Shown here in pieces: positions 22,790-35,500 of a stretch of DNA of 64,000 nt. Positions within the stretch are counted from its first letter, which is position 1. Every line of letters starts with the position of its first letter. The notes under the pieces are model-generated. The model saw nothing but the letters and a program-made list of their open reading frames with translations, was not told the origin of the DNA and searched no databases. The translations under genes and the position numbers were made by a program. Source of the stretch: Arion vulgaris (Eukaryota; Mollusca; Gastropoda; Stylommatophora; Arionidae); assembly GCA_020796225.1 (NCBI GenBank), contig CM036758.1, positions 71,522,366-71,586,365 on the forward strand, read 5' to 3'.

Positions 22790-23100
22790 AGAAAAATGTC
22801 TAGAGAATGCCAAATACCAAGATCACCCGTCATCAACAATATTAACGAGAAAATAAAACGTAGGGGATGGAAGTGCTTGGGACGTACATTAAAAATGCAG
22901 AAGACCAGATACCAACATGTGACTTTGAAATGGAATCCTGGAGGTAAAAGAAGTAAGGGACGACTTAGAAAGACATGGAGACAAATTGTAGGCAGAGAAG
23001 TAGAAGAGGCTGGAAAGACATGTAATGAACTAAGCTCGCTTGCTCAAGACATATCTCGTTGGAGGAAATTTGTTCATGTCTTATCCTTCAATGGGAGTTA
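22790..23100 (+). pseudogene. LINE C-terminal fragment, copy 2
   Basis: INEKIKRRGWKCLGRTLKMQ, LKWNPGGKRSKGRLRKTWRQ, REVEEAGKTCNELSSLAQDI. It lies between the 54-bp array and the FMO stop. Confidence 0.87.
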
Positions 23101-23255
23101 AGAGAAGAAAGAATGAAAAGACGAAAGTTGCTAACAAACACATAACACGTTTTTTTAAGCACTTAATACACGCTACGGCTGCTACCAAACACAGAACACA
23201 TTTTAAAAAAAGGAATGATTGCGCATTACAGCTGTTAAAGAACACAGAACACACT

Positions 23256-23527
23256 TTAAGGAGAAGAATTAATACACAACACGGCTGCTAAAAAACACAG
23301 AGCAAAACATAGAAAGTCCATGGTGGTGTAGCCGCTGTGCAGAAATGATCTAGTCCTGCTTTCATTCGATCTGGTAGACAAAGGAAATCTGACCCTGTCC
23401 ATCTGTGTCATAATAGCGTCTTTCGCCCCTGACCAGGCACCATGTCCCATTAATCTATATTGGTAGGCGGTGCACGGTCCCACTATGCACGTGAATGCCA
23501 GTTTTGGATCTTTAAAGAACAGTCTAC
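23256..23527 (-). CDS. FMO: FMO exon 8 (C-terminus, tail anchor, stop)
   Basis: 272 nt, residues 539-628 and TAA. Acceptor CAATGCAG is followed by RLFFKDPKLAFTCIVGPCTAYQYRL, matching the end of the FMO fold. The end is hydrophobic (MDFLCFALCFLAAVLCINSSP). The stop-codon region is nearly the same sequence as the unit of the downstream 54-bp array. Confidence 0.92.
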
Positions 23528-26500
23528 CTGCATTGATTACAATATAACGGATTTACAAAGAGGTAAACGATCACATGTTAAACTAGAATTTCATCAACTT
23601 ATTGCAGGTCATGGGCGTCGATATACGTTTTTTTCAGGAAGGGACACAATAAACAAAAATTATAGTAGTAAGCATATTACGCTGAAATTGAGAAGACCTC
23701 TTCTTCTTCTTTACGTTCGTTCTTTACGACCAATTTTAATCACTCTTTGTGATATGGTTGATCTTTGCCAAGAACGTGTATACGTTGCACATTGGTTTGG
23801 TAGGCCCCTAAACGCATAGGTTTCTACACGTTTAGGACATGCGCGTCCGATTTCAGCCAAAACTCTTTAGTCGTCTCTTACGACATGCGTGGCAGGTAAC
23901 AGTGGTTCCATTCTTTACACCCCAACTATGGGTCCCGGTAACCACTCGGGAGCGAGAAGACCTAATTCGTGTAAAACTGTTTTATACAAAATTTAACTGT
24001 CCCGGGGTGGCCGTTGCTCACCGCTTCCTTAATGTATGGACGTCCATGTTGCTGGTCTCTGTGGCTAAGTGGTTAAGCTCTTTGCCTTGTGAGTTGAAGA
24101 TCGTGGGTTCGAGTCTGGACCGCACCATTCTGTTCACGAGTGCAGTTTTGTTTTTCAGAGACCCTAGGATTGTTGTTTCGTGCTTTGTGCAATACTCTCG
24201 GCAGGTGACGTGTCAGTTCTGTGGAGAGGGACGGAGCCGTATGGGGTAAAACCCGGTGCAATAAAGTCAATCCTTCGGCTTTTAAACCCTTTTATGTTGC
24301 TGGTAGTTGCTTGTATACATGTTCTATGACAGTAGCCGCGTTGGCTACTAGAGCTCTCTGATTGACCAGCGGATGAGAAACTAAAGCACTGACGTCCAAA
24401 AGGAAATGAAGCAGAGCGGTGGAAAGTGAGTTGAAAGAATGTGGCCTGACACAGGAAACAATTAATAGAAAGGCGTCAGAATGGACAAAAATGAAGGTTT
24501 TTTTGTGAAAGTTGTATGTGTGAAATGGTATACGAATAGGATATAGATAGATTGCTGATGATAATCAGATTTTCAATGACTGAAAGCAATCAGTGGAAAG
24601 TCATCCTAGATGTAAGGACGCTGTAAAACAGAACAAACAGATGATACATTCAGAACAAGCAGAAAATAGCTTTATTATATATATATTCAACTCGTAGAGT
24701 TCTTCTTTTTTCGTTCGTTCTTTCCGACCAATTTTAATCACTCTTTGTGATATGTTTGATCTTTGCCAAGAACGTGTATACGTTGCGCATTGGTTTGGTA
24801 GGCCCCTAAACGTATAGACTTTTACATGCTTAGGACACGTGCATCCGATTTCAGTCAAAGATTTTTTGATGATGATGTTGTATATACCAATGGGTCGGTT
24901 CAACGTGGTGAAAAGTCCGGCTGGGGTTTCTAGGCTAATGTGCATGGTAGGATTGCTGCAGAGCGAAGTGGGGCGTACAGGACAACTACTTCTAGTATGA
25001 GGATGGAGGTTGAGACTGTTACTGCTGCATACGTTAGTATGCATACTCTTCGATATCTGTTGGGGAGACTGAGCACTTATGGGTCTGCCCGGAGTGCAAT
25101 GACGTCAGCTTAGTAACCAATAACCAATAACTTTTAGTCGCTTCTATGACATGCGTGGCAGGTAACAGTGGTTCTATTCTTTACACCTCAAATTTGGGCC
25201 CCGGTAACCACTCGGTGTCTCGTACTCTTATATGTTACGTAGGGTATGCAAGTAATTTCTCCTCCATACCGCTTTGTCCTTCATGACCGCAACTCGTTAA
25301 ATCTCTTCCATGGAATTGAGTCCAACATTTCTTGTCTCTCTCAGCAAAGTTTGTTTCATGTTTCCCTAAGGTGTCCTCTCTTTCTTAAACCCTGTGCTTT
25401 CCACTTCAATGCCTGTTTTGGTATTTAAAAAATATTTGCTTCCTACTTATTTCCCTCCACCCCTCGTGGAACATAGGGCCTCAGTAGTTGTCATGTGCTT
25501 TTCCCAGTCTCTGGCTGTTTTCTTTACAGTTTAGTTGTCAGCGTTGGAAAAGGAGCAGCTCAACGTTTTAGCTTTCTTTGAGAGTTTGGCTGTTACACGT
25601 CATCTGTCTCTGACAACCCCAAATGCAAACAGTTCTTGGTTAGAGATAGTATTTGGTTCGAACACGCGTAAGTATTTTCAAAGACAAGTTGTATGGAAGG
25701 TGGAGAGATTGGACATATCTTGTTCTGTCATTCTCCAGCATTCTGATACGTATAGTAAAGTTGATAGCACACATCTGCGGTATATATTAGTCAGTGGCGG
25801 CTCGTCAGTAAGGGCCAGTGGGGCCGGCCCCACCAAAAATAATGTATAACGTGTATTTATTATTCTATAAATTAAAATATAGTAACCCAAAACCATGAAA
25901 AATAATGTATAACGTGTATTTATTATTCTATAAATTAAAATATAGTAACCCAAAACCATGAAAAATAATGTATAACGTGTATTTATTATTCTATAAATTA
26001 AAATATAGTAACCCAAAACCATGAAAAATAATGTATAACGTGTATTTATTATTCTATAAATTAAAATATAGTAACCCAAAACCATGAAAAATAATGTATA
26101 ACGTGTATTTATTATTCTATAAATTAAAATATAGTAACCCAAAACCATGAAAAATAATGTATAACGTGTATTTATTATTCTATAAATTAAAATATAGTAA
26201 CCCAAAACCATGAAAAATAATGTATAACGTGTATTTATTATTCTATAAATTAAAATATAGTAACCCAAAACCATGAAAAATAATGTATAACGTGTATTTA
26301 TTATTCTATAAATTAAAATATAGTAACCCAAAACCATGAAAAATAATGTATAACGTGTATTTATTATTCTATAAATTAAAATATAGTAACCCAAAACCAT
26401 GAAAAATAATGTATAACGTGTATTTATTACTCTATAAATTAAAATATAGTAACCCAAAACCATGAAAAATAATGTATAACGTGTATTTATTATTTTATAA

Positions 26501-29500
26501 ATTAAAATATAGTAACCCAAAACCATGAAAAATAATGTATAACGTGTATTTATTATTCTATAAATTAAAATATAGTAACCCAAAACCATGAAAAATAATG
26601 TATAACGTGTATTTATTATTCTATAAATTAAAATATAGTAACCCAAAACCATGAAAAATAATGTATAACGTGTATTTATTATTCTATAAATTAAAATATA
26701 GTAACCCAAAACCATGAAAAATAATGTATAACGTGTATTTATTACTCTATAAATTAAAATATAGTAACCCAAAACCATGAAAAATAATGTATAACGTGTA
26801 TTTATTATTCTATAAATTAAAATATAGTAACCCAAAACCATGAAAAATAATGTATAACGTGTATTTATTATTCTATAAATTAAAATATAGTAACCCAAAA
26901 CCATGAAAAATAATGTATAACGTGTATTTATTACTCTATAAATTAAAATATAGTAACCCAAAACCATGATTTATCCGGAAAAAATGTCTGGCCCCACCAA
27001 CAAAAATGATTACGAGCCGCCACTGATATTAGTCTTGGTTCTGATGCTGTATTGGGTTGATTTCCAGACCGTCTGAAGGGTCATGAACGCACTTCATACC
27101 TTAGTCAGTTTGCTTTAAATGTCAGAACCTGCTCCGTCACCAAATGACATTACCCATGATGCTTGCAGACTAACCGCAGCAGAAGATAAATAGACGTTAA
27201 ATCTGCTCATTATCATCTTTCTCCCGTTCTTTATCTTTAAAAAAAAAAGTTCTTTCTTCTGCTGTTTCAGAAGTTATATTTAAATAAGCATCTTTCCTCT
27301 CAAAACGCGTGCTGAAATATTTGCAAACAAATTCACCCTTTTAAACATACCCTCCTCTCTTACTACAATTATGTCCCCTATTATTAAATAATTCGTTTGC
27401 TGTTCAGTTAAATATATATTCTGAAGAAAAAAATGTTGGATTATTCTATTGAATATTATACCTAGTTTCGGCTTACATCCAATTATAGCAGCTAGCTCAT
27501 CCAAGTATGGAAGAAAGTCCACCTGAATAGTATGCCGCTGTGTTTGTATGTAGCGCTTCTCCACGGCTCGTTTCTTTATGGCAATGTCTTGCAACATCAC
27601 ATGCTGGGAGGGTAGTATTACCTCATTCTAGAGAAAATAATTGTTTGGATAATTTTTTGCTTGAGAGGAAATCGACATCAACAACATATTTATTACGCAC
27701 CAACAAACAAGTAAATAAGAAAAAGCCACAGATTCCCCAGATTTACGGTGTTCGTGGCACCGAACCGAAGGGTTACGATGTCCATGGCACCGAGCCGAAG
27801 AGCTGAAAAAGCTCGTGCTTCTGGATCGGAAAAAAAAAAATTTACTCGTATATATAGTTATTTTGAAAATACGTGAACAACCATTGTCTGGAAAACGAAT
27901 CTTGAGTCGCTAAAAACTGCAATATTTACAGTGATGATGATGTTGATGATGAGTATGATGATGATGTTGATGATGAGTATGATGATGATGTTGATGATGA
28001 GTATGATGATGATGTTGATGATGAGTATGATGATGATGTTGATGATGAGTATGATGATGATGTTGATGATGAGTATGATGATGATGTTGATGATGAGTAT
28101 GATGATGATGTTGATGATGAGTATGATGATGATGTTGATGATGAGTATGATGATGATGTTGATGATGAGTATGATGATGATGTTGATGATGAGTATGATG
28201 ATGATGTTGATGATGAGTATGATGATGATGTTGATGATGAGTATGATGATGATGTTGATGATGATTATGATGATGATGTTGATGATGAGTATGATGATGA
28301 TGTTGATGATGAGTATGATGATGATGTTGATGATGAGTATGATGATGATGTTGATGATGAGTATGATGATGATGTTGATGATGAGTATGATGATGATGTT
28401 GATGATGAGTATGATGATGATGTTGATGATGAGTATGATGATGATGTTGATGATGAGTATGATGATGCTCATCATACTCATCATACTCATCATACTCATC
28501 ATCACTATCATACTCATCATCAACATCTCGTTGATGAAAGAAATGACAGATTACAGGTAGAAACTGGAAATTAAATTCATAACTTGAAGATTAATTAGCG
28601 GAATCTGAGATTCAAGAATATCTTGAGACTAAAAAGGAGACACAATAGAAATTGAAGAGTATTTCGAGATCTCGAACAAATCAACTCTTTGGAGGGAAAA
28701 AAGCCACACTATGTAGCATTGGGTTGGAAGCCTTTTTTTACCAGGAGCCACACGAAATGGCATTTTTTATTGTAGAAACAAATGGCTTGTAAAAACATGG
28801 TGTTTGCCCTGGTCCACAAAGAGTTAAAGACTACGAAAAGAAAATGTTGGCTAAATAGAGAAATGTGAGATAATGCAGACTAATATAAAGCTAATAAGAG
28901 AAACTAGACATTAGAGACAAGCTGAAGATTAATGAGAAAACTTAACCATTTCGCACATCAGAGCTGATATATATTGACTCTCGTTAATTTTTAATACGAC
29001 GCAAAATAAGTAGACTAGTTAGTTCAGTATATACTGCAATATAAATTAATCATCATCAAGGTGCGTATCCTTTATAGGACGTTGCTCTCTTTGCAGCACA
29101 TCTGAAATTCACTCTGTCTCTAGCTAGTTCACCCACTTCGTCGATGGTCATATTCATGGTTTCTTTAATATCTTGTAACCATTTTCTTCTTGGTCTGCCT
29201 CTGCGTCCTGGGACCCTGCCCTCTAGTATTGTTCTTTCCAGGCCATCGTGACGCTTGATGTGACCAAAGTATGTAATTTTTCTGTATAGTATGTTGTTTA
29301 TCAGCCAATTCTCTTTAACATTTAGTGCTTTCAGGACATCAGTGTTCTTTCTTTTTCTGTCCATGGTATTCGTAGGATTTTTCTGTAGTATAAATTAATA
29401 CCGAGGTAAAAAAATTATGGAGTTGAAGAGTTTAAAAACAACCCAACGAAATTAAAAATTATTGGGAAAAATGGAAGATTTATGGAGATACAATTGTTGC

Positions 29501-32500
29501 TAAAAGATATTTGAAAATTATTCTGTGAAAATGGAGGTTAATGAAAGAGATTGTACATTGAAAAAAGTGAGAGTGTAGATTAACCCTTTCAGTACGACAA
29601 GCCACATGGCAAACCTTTACATGGAAAACATATTTAAAAAAGTGACACACAAAAACAAATTCTGGATAGCCTAACTTCATGACATTGACAAATTGTTCAC
29701 ATGTGAACTTTAAGTATGTACTTATGATAGATGTTTGTGAATATTCATGATCATCTACGTCAGCCGACATGGAACATGTTGAAGATGAATAATTATTGTT
29801 TTATTGTACCTTGAAAACTCTCGTGGCCAAGCGACTTTGCATTTCGGACACAGGAACAACAGCTCCGCCTGCTTGAACACAACCAATCACAGCAAGAGTG
29901 GGCGGGGTTATAGTAGGAGGAAACATGTAGAGGTACAATGGACATTGGTTATTTTGAACCATCAACTCTGATTGGTCAAGGAAAGGGAAGCCAAATTTGT
30001 AACCTGTAGCCATGACAACTGTGTTGATATCTGTAGGTAAACAAAGAGTTAACAAATGATTAAAGTTGTAAAAGAATATAATTATAAATTTTATTTGCAA
30101 CAGGATCAACTTATTCTTCTTCGTCACCATTCAACTCCCAGCGGAGCACAGGTCTTTAACAAGCTTCTTCCAGCTCTTCCTCTCTTCTGCCATCCCTTCC
30201 AATTCTTTCCATGTTTTACTTATCCTTTTAATATCAGCCACCAGCTCTCTTACCCAGGTATGTCTAGGCCTTCCACTAAACCTCTTTCCCTACGGGTTCC
30301 AAAACATTGCCTCTCTTGCAATGCTTCCGGTCGATCTGACAGGATCAACTAAATTTACACAAACTCACACACATATACACATACGCAAACACACCCACCC
30401 TTACCGATCCACACACTCGCAATATAAGCAAACAAACAGACGTAAGAAAACAATGCAGACAAATAAACAGATACAAGAAAACAATGCAGACAAATAAACA
30501 GATACAAGAAAACAATGCAGACAAATAAACAGACATAAGAAAACAATGCAGACAAATAAACAGACATAAGAAAACAATGCAGACAAATAAACAGACATAA
30601 GAAAACAATGCAGACAAATAAACATATATATGAAAACAATGCAGACAAATAAACAGATATGAGAAAACAATGCAGACAAATAAACAGACATAAGAAAACA
30701 ATGCAGACAAATAAACAGACATAAGAAAACACTGCAGACAAATAAACAGACATAAGAAAACAATGCAGACAAATAAACAGACATAAGAAAACAATGCAGA
30801 CAAATAAACAGACATAAGAAAACAATGCAGACAAATAAACAGACATAAGAAAACAATGCAGACAAATAAACAGACATAAGAAAACAATGCAGACAAATAA
30901 ACAGATGCATAGACTAAGTTTAAAGAGAATTTAATCAAATACCATGCCTACTGGCATAGGCCATCATTTCTGTTCACAACTATCTCTCCTTGGTGCTGCT
31001 AATCAGCTCTGACGTTGGTCTTTTGTCGAGCCACGATATCAGACCATGCAACATCTTCTACCTCTGTCGTCCACGATCTCTCCTTCCCTGATTGTTATTT
31101 TTTGTCACAAAATGTTACAAAATTCCTCTTCGCATTATATGTCCAATTATCTCTTATTCACAGTGGCGGCTCGTCATCATTTTTGTTGGTGGGGCCAGAC
31201 ATTTTTTTTCCGGATAAATCATGATTTTTGTTGCTATATTTTAATTTCTAAAATAATAAATACACGTTATACATTATTTTTGGTGGGCCCGCCCAGTGGC
31301 TCTTAATGACGAGCCGCCACTGCTTATTTATTTGATCAGGTTGTTTTATAACACCATCATTTGGGTTTTTTTTCGGTGCAAATTGAATTTTTAGCATTTT
31401 TCTGTAAAACCACATTTCTATTGCTTCAGCGATCTTATTGATTGCTTGTCTATTGTCCATGATTTGCTGTCATATAGTAAACACCCAGACAAAAATGTCA
31501 CTACGATGCACTTGATGATAGACTGTTAATATGTAGAAGACCTGCAAGGATGGTCCACATAAGACATGCACTTATAAGCTACAGAAGAGGCAGAGATGTA
31601 CAATATGCGTTATATTAACCCCTTCGCACTTCTAAGCCGATCCCCCGGCTCGTAGAATTTTTGAAGATGACACAAAGCAAGTATACTGGATAAATGAGTA
31701 CACATTGCAGAAAAAATACGTCCGGAAAAAACAATTTACGGAATAAAAGGGTTAAGAACAGTGGCGGCTCGTAGTTCTTTTTCTTGGAGGGGCCAGACAC
31801 ACATTTTCGGGAAAAGCATGGTCTTTGGAGTATTTACTATTATTTATATATTCCGGAAGTTCCCCCTTTCGATTATTGGTGCAGCCAGGTCCCACTGGCC
31901 CTTAATGACGAGCCGCCCCTGGTTAAGAATATTTATAACATAAAAATGACGGTAAGATATTTACCATCAGCCGTTGTTCCGTCAACAAATCTAACCCCAT
32001 TCTCTGTGAAGCAATCTATGTTGGGTTTGATAATCACTTGACCTGAAGCAATTCGGTTTGGTAGTTCATCATTCACTGTGGGATGGGCAGAGAATGGTCC
32101 GTGTTCTGGACTGTGAAGATAATACAATAGTTGATATAATGAGCATATGATCAACAGAGTAGAATGGTAAAGGCACAGTTTACATATAAATATATGTCAA
32201 TCCTTGTTTCTATAGAGTTTATATATAAATATATGTCAATCCTTGTTTCTATAGAGTTTACATATAGCCAGATGTCAACGTGCCACATCGAGTGGACCCA
32301 GATACCGTTGAAAGTGCTAAAACGCAGTGCTTTGTCATCCTTTCGAATGAGAGCTGCTCGGAGTTTACTTAAATGTATTTAGTTGCTTGTTGGCTCTATG
32401 AAGACTCCCAAACTTTGGCAGCGATCAAATGGGCACTACACTGTGATATTAGCCATAAGGTATGAAAACGTTTAATGTATAACTTTTAGCCAAGTCGAGT

Positions 32501-35500
32501 AAATACAACTGTATAAAACAGTGACGGACTGGATGACAAGTTAGTCCCTCATGAAGTGGACCCCTTGGTCTTAGATAATATATTAAAAATAAAAATATAA
32601 TACACACTTGAATAGCATTACTGTAGGCAACATAAATTTACGTAGTACTAATATTTTCATGAAGATTTAACAAATAATTTTTCAAAGATACTAATGGAAC
32701 AATAATTTAAATTGGAAAGCAAAATTAGCGTTACAGACATCTTAAAACTCCACAATATCACAGCATATCAAGCGATTGAGCGTGCATTATCTGATCATCA
32801 GTTAAACCTGCTACGCCTAGCGGCAAAAAAGCAGAGAAGGACAAAGAAATATGCTCTTTAAATGATAGGATTACAATAAATAGTGGGTGATCTTCCTTGG
32901 GTGTGTCATGATTAGTCTTGTCTCCTGACAACCAACGTTTTTTTAGACACAATTTAGACGCCATTGTGTATAATATAAATTGATAGTCCATTAGACTAAT
33001 TGTAAATAATTATTAATATTAAAGTATTTACACATAGATTCCCAAACTTTTTTGGCCCACCACCCACTTTGCACAACACAAACTTTGCAACGCCCCCCTC
33101 CCCATTGTACCAGTTTGCCAACGTCCCTCCCCAATATATACATGCTCTATTTTCTTTGACATAGAAAATATATATGTATGGCCCTTTCGTCTTTACAGAC
33201 GGTCAATGCCCGTCTACCCAGCGTGTTCGTAGCGCTTTGGGACTACGGATGACTATCCCTCTGTGTGTGTGGGTTCAATTCCGCGGGATGGCAGAAAAAG
33301 CCACAGATTCCCCAGATTTACGGTGTTCGTGGCACCGAACCGAAGGGTTACGATGTCCATGGCACCGAGCCGAAGAGCTAATAAGCTCAAGTGCTTCTGG
33401 ATCTGAAAAAACAAAAAACAAAAACAAAACAGACGGTCAATAGGCAAGTGTTTTACTGTGACAACTTCTGAGTTTTCGCTTTTCTCTCTTGTTGTTCAGC
33501 TCGTATATAAGTCTCTTCTCAAAGACTCTGCGCCCTTCCGTAATTTGGCTTTCCACACAACTCTGTCATCAGCTAGTCCCTCCCATGTGCTGGGATCTAT
33601 AGAACAGTTTTTCCTTGAGGTTTTGCAGGCATCTTTATATCTGAGCAGTGGTCTGCCCTGGTGCCTCTTCCCTCCGAAAGTTCACAGAACAACATTTGTT
33701 TTGGTATGCGATAAGTTTCATTCTTCTCACATGTCCCAACCATCTTAGTCGTCTACTGCTGAGCATGCCCATGATAGAAGGCAGATTTGCACGTTGTAGT
33801 ACTTCAGAGTTGGTTATCTTGTCGTACCACCTGATGTTCATAATCTTGCGGAGACATCGAAGGTGAAAGATGTTAAGTCTCCTCTCGTGTCTTGAGTAGG
33901 CTGTCCATGTTTCTGAGCCATATAGTAAAGAACTAATTACACATGCTCGATATATTTGAGTCTTCGTCTGCAATGTCAATTTTTTGTTGTCCCACGCTCG
34001 CTTTGATAGTTTGCCGAATGTAGTAGCCGCACTCCCTACACGAGCGCTGATTTCTTCATCAAGAGAAAGGCTGGCAGTGACCGTGGACCCAAGATAGCAG
34101 AATTTTTGCACTGGTGTTAGATGGTCGCCATTTAAAGTGATACATGGTCAATTTTCAAATGATTATATACGTGGAATAGAAAATAGATGAAAAAATGGAT
34201 CGTGTAAGACGGGCATAAGATGAATTAAAGTGCAGAATTCAAATTTTAAATGATTATTCAATCGCAAAATCACGAAAATAATTTATTTAAAAATATTTAT
34301 TATTAATTTCTTCTTTAAGGAACCACCGACCCCTAATCGCCTGAACATCCCCAAATTCTTCTGAACCCACTATCGCCCCCCTAGAACGCTTCAGCGCCCA
34401 CTGGGGTGGGGGGGGGGCGGTACCGCCCGTTTTGGGAAACGCTGGTCTACACGCACTGATATAATCAAAACAAGGTTTGTCACTAGGTTGAAGAAGCCGT
34501 GCCTCGGCTTAAAGAGGCTTTAATCCACTACATGACAAACAAACAAATAATTATAAATAAACTGCTCAGAAATTGTCATCATCATCATCAACATCATCAA
34601 GTAGCTTGTCCCTTCCAGAACTTGGCTCCCATGACAGCAGTCCTGAAAAACTCTCTGTTCTGTGCAAGTTGACCGATGTCAGCAGCAGTCATTCTCAGAT
34701 TGTCAATGACATGATGCACCCATCGTCTTCTAGGTCTTCTTCCTCTCATTCTTCTTCCAGGCATCATTCCCTCCAAAATTCGTTTGATGTTTTCTAAAAT
34801 ATTTAATTCTCATTGCTATTTGTTCTTTTTTTTCAATCCAGAAGCACTTGAGCTTTCAGCTCTTTGGCTCGGTACCATAGACATCGTAACCTTTCGGTTC
34901 GGTGCCACGAAACCGTAAATCTGGAGAACCTGTGGCTTTTCTGTCAACCCGTGAAATTGAACCCGCACTCATAGAGGGCTTATCACCCGTCGTCCAACGC
35001 GCTACGAACACGCTGGGCAGGTGGGCTTTCTCGTTCTTTAATGACCAACTCTATTTAACTGTTGCAGAACAGAATAATTGGTTCAGTAATTGTAGAAGTT
35101 GGAAACAAATGGGCTTACCGTAAACCGTAAAGTGTATGGTCCACAAAACGATTGAGATAAAACTCTGCAAATGTATTCAATATCCAAGTTGGTATCGCTA
35201 AGGCTGTAGCAAAGATTAAACGATTCATGTAGGAAACATCTGTCGGTAAACCATATTTATTAAGTCTGCGCATTATCCAAGATCCCCTTCGAGTACTAAG
35301 GTACACCTGTCGATATGAAAAAAAATAAAATTATATAGTGATGGAAAATAATGTTCTTTTTCAAGTCAAAAAATGAACCTGGTCATTCGAAGCAAGCGCG
35401 CTACCCACTACGCTATCGCAGCTCTCTAATCAGCATCTAGTAGCTTGTCCTGAGCAGAACTTTGCCACAATAAGAGTCCTACATAATTTCTTTCTCTCAT

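Larger units (their letters stand above)
25440..27130 (-). pseudogene. LINE C-terminal fragment split by MITE copy 2
   Basis: Left part reads RRCVLSTLLYVSECWRMTEQ, typical of the region after LINE reverse transcriptase. The right part continues beyond the MITE at 27034. Confidence 0.75.

Noticed and set aside
23460..23819. 119-residue plus-strand ORF
   Set aside because: Antisense to FMO exon 8 and then runs into retroposon F.
25678..26967. 429-residue minus-strand ORF
   Set aside because: Translation of the 63-bp array inside a MITE; same 21-residue unit repeated.
27858..28560. Poly-Met/Leu and poly-Ile/Asn ORFs on both strands
   Set aside because: 24-bp GAT-rich array.
29480..29770. 96-residue minus-strand ORF next to FMO exon 6
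   Set aside because: Intron sequence overlapping a MITE end; the FMO frame joins exon 6 to exon 7 without it.
30345..30938. Three minus-strand ORFs that look like membrane proteins
   Set aside because: 31-bp repeat; hydrophobicity comes from the repeat.
34573..34797. Serine-rich 74-residue plus-strand ORF
   Set aside because: Complement of a LINE fragment rich in Arg and Asp codons.
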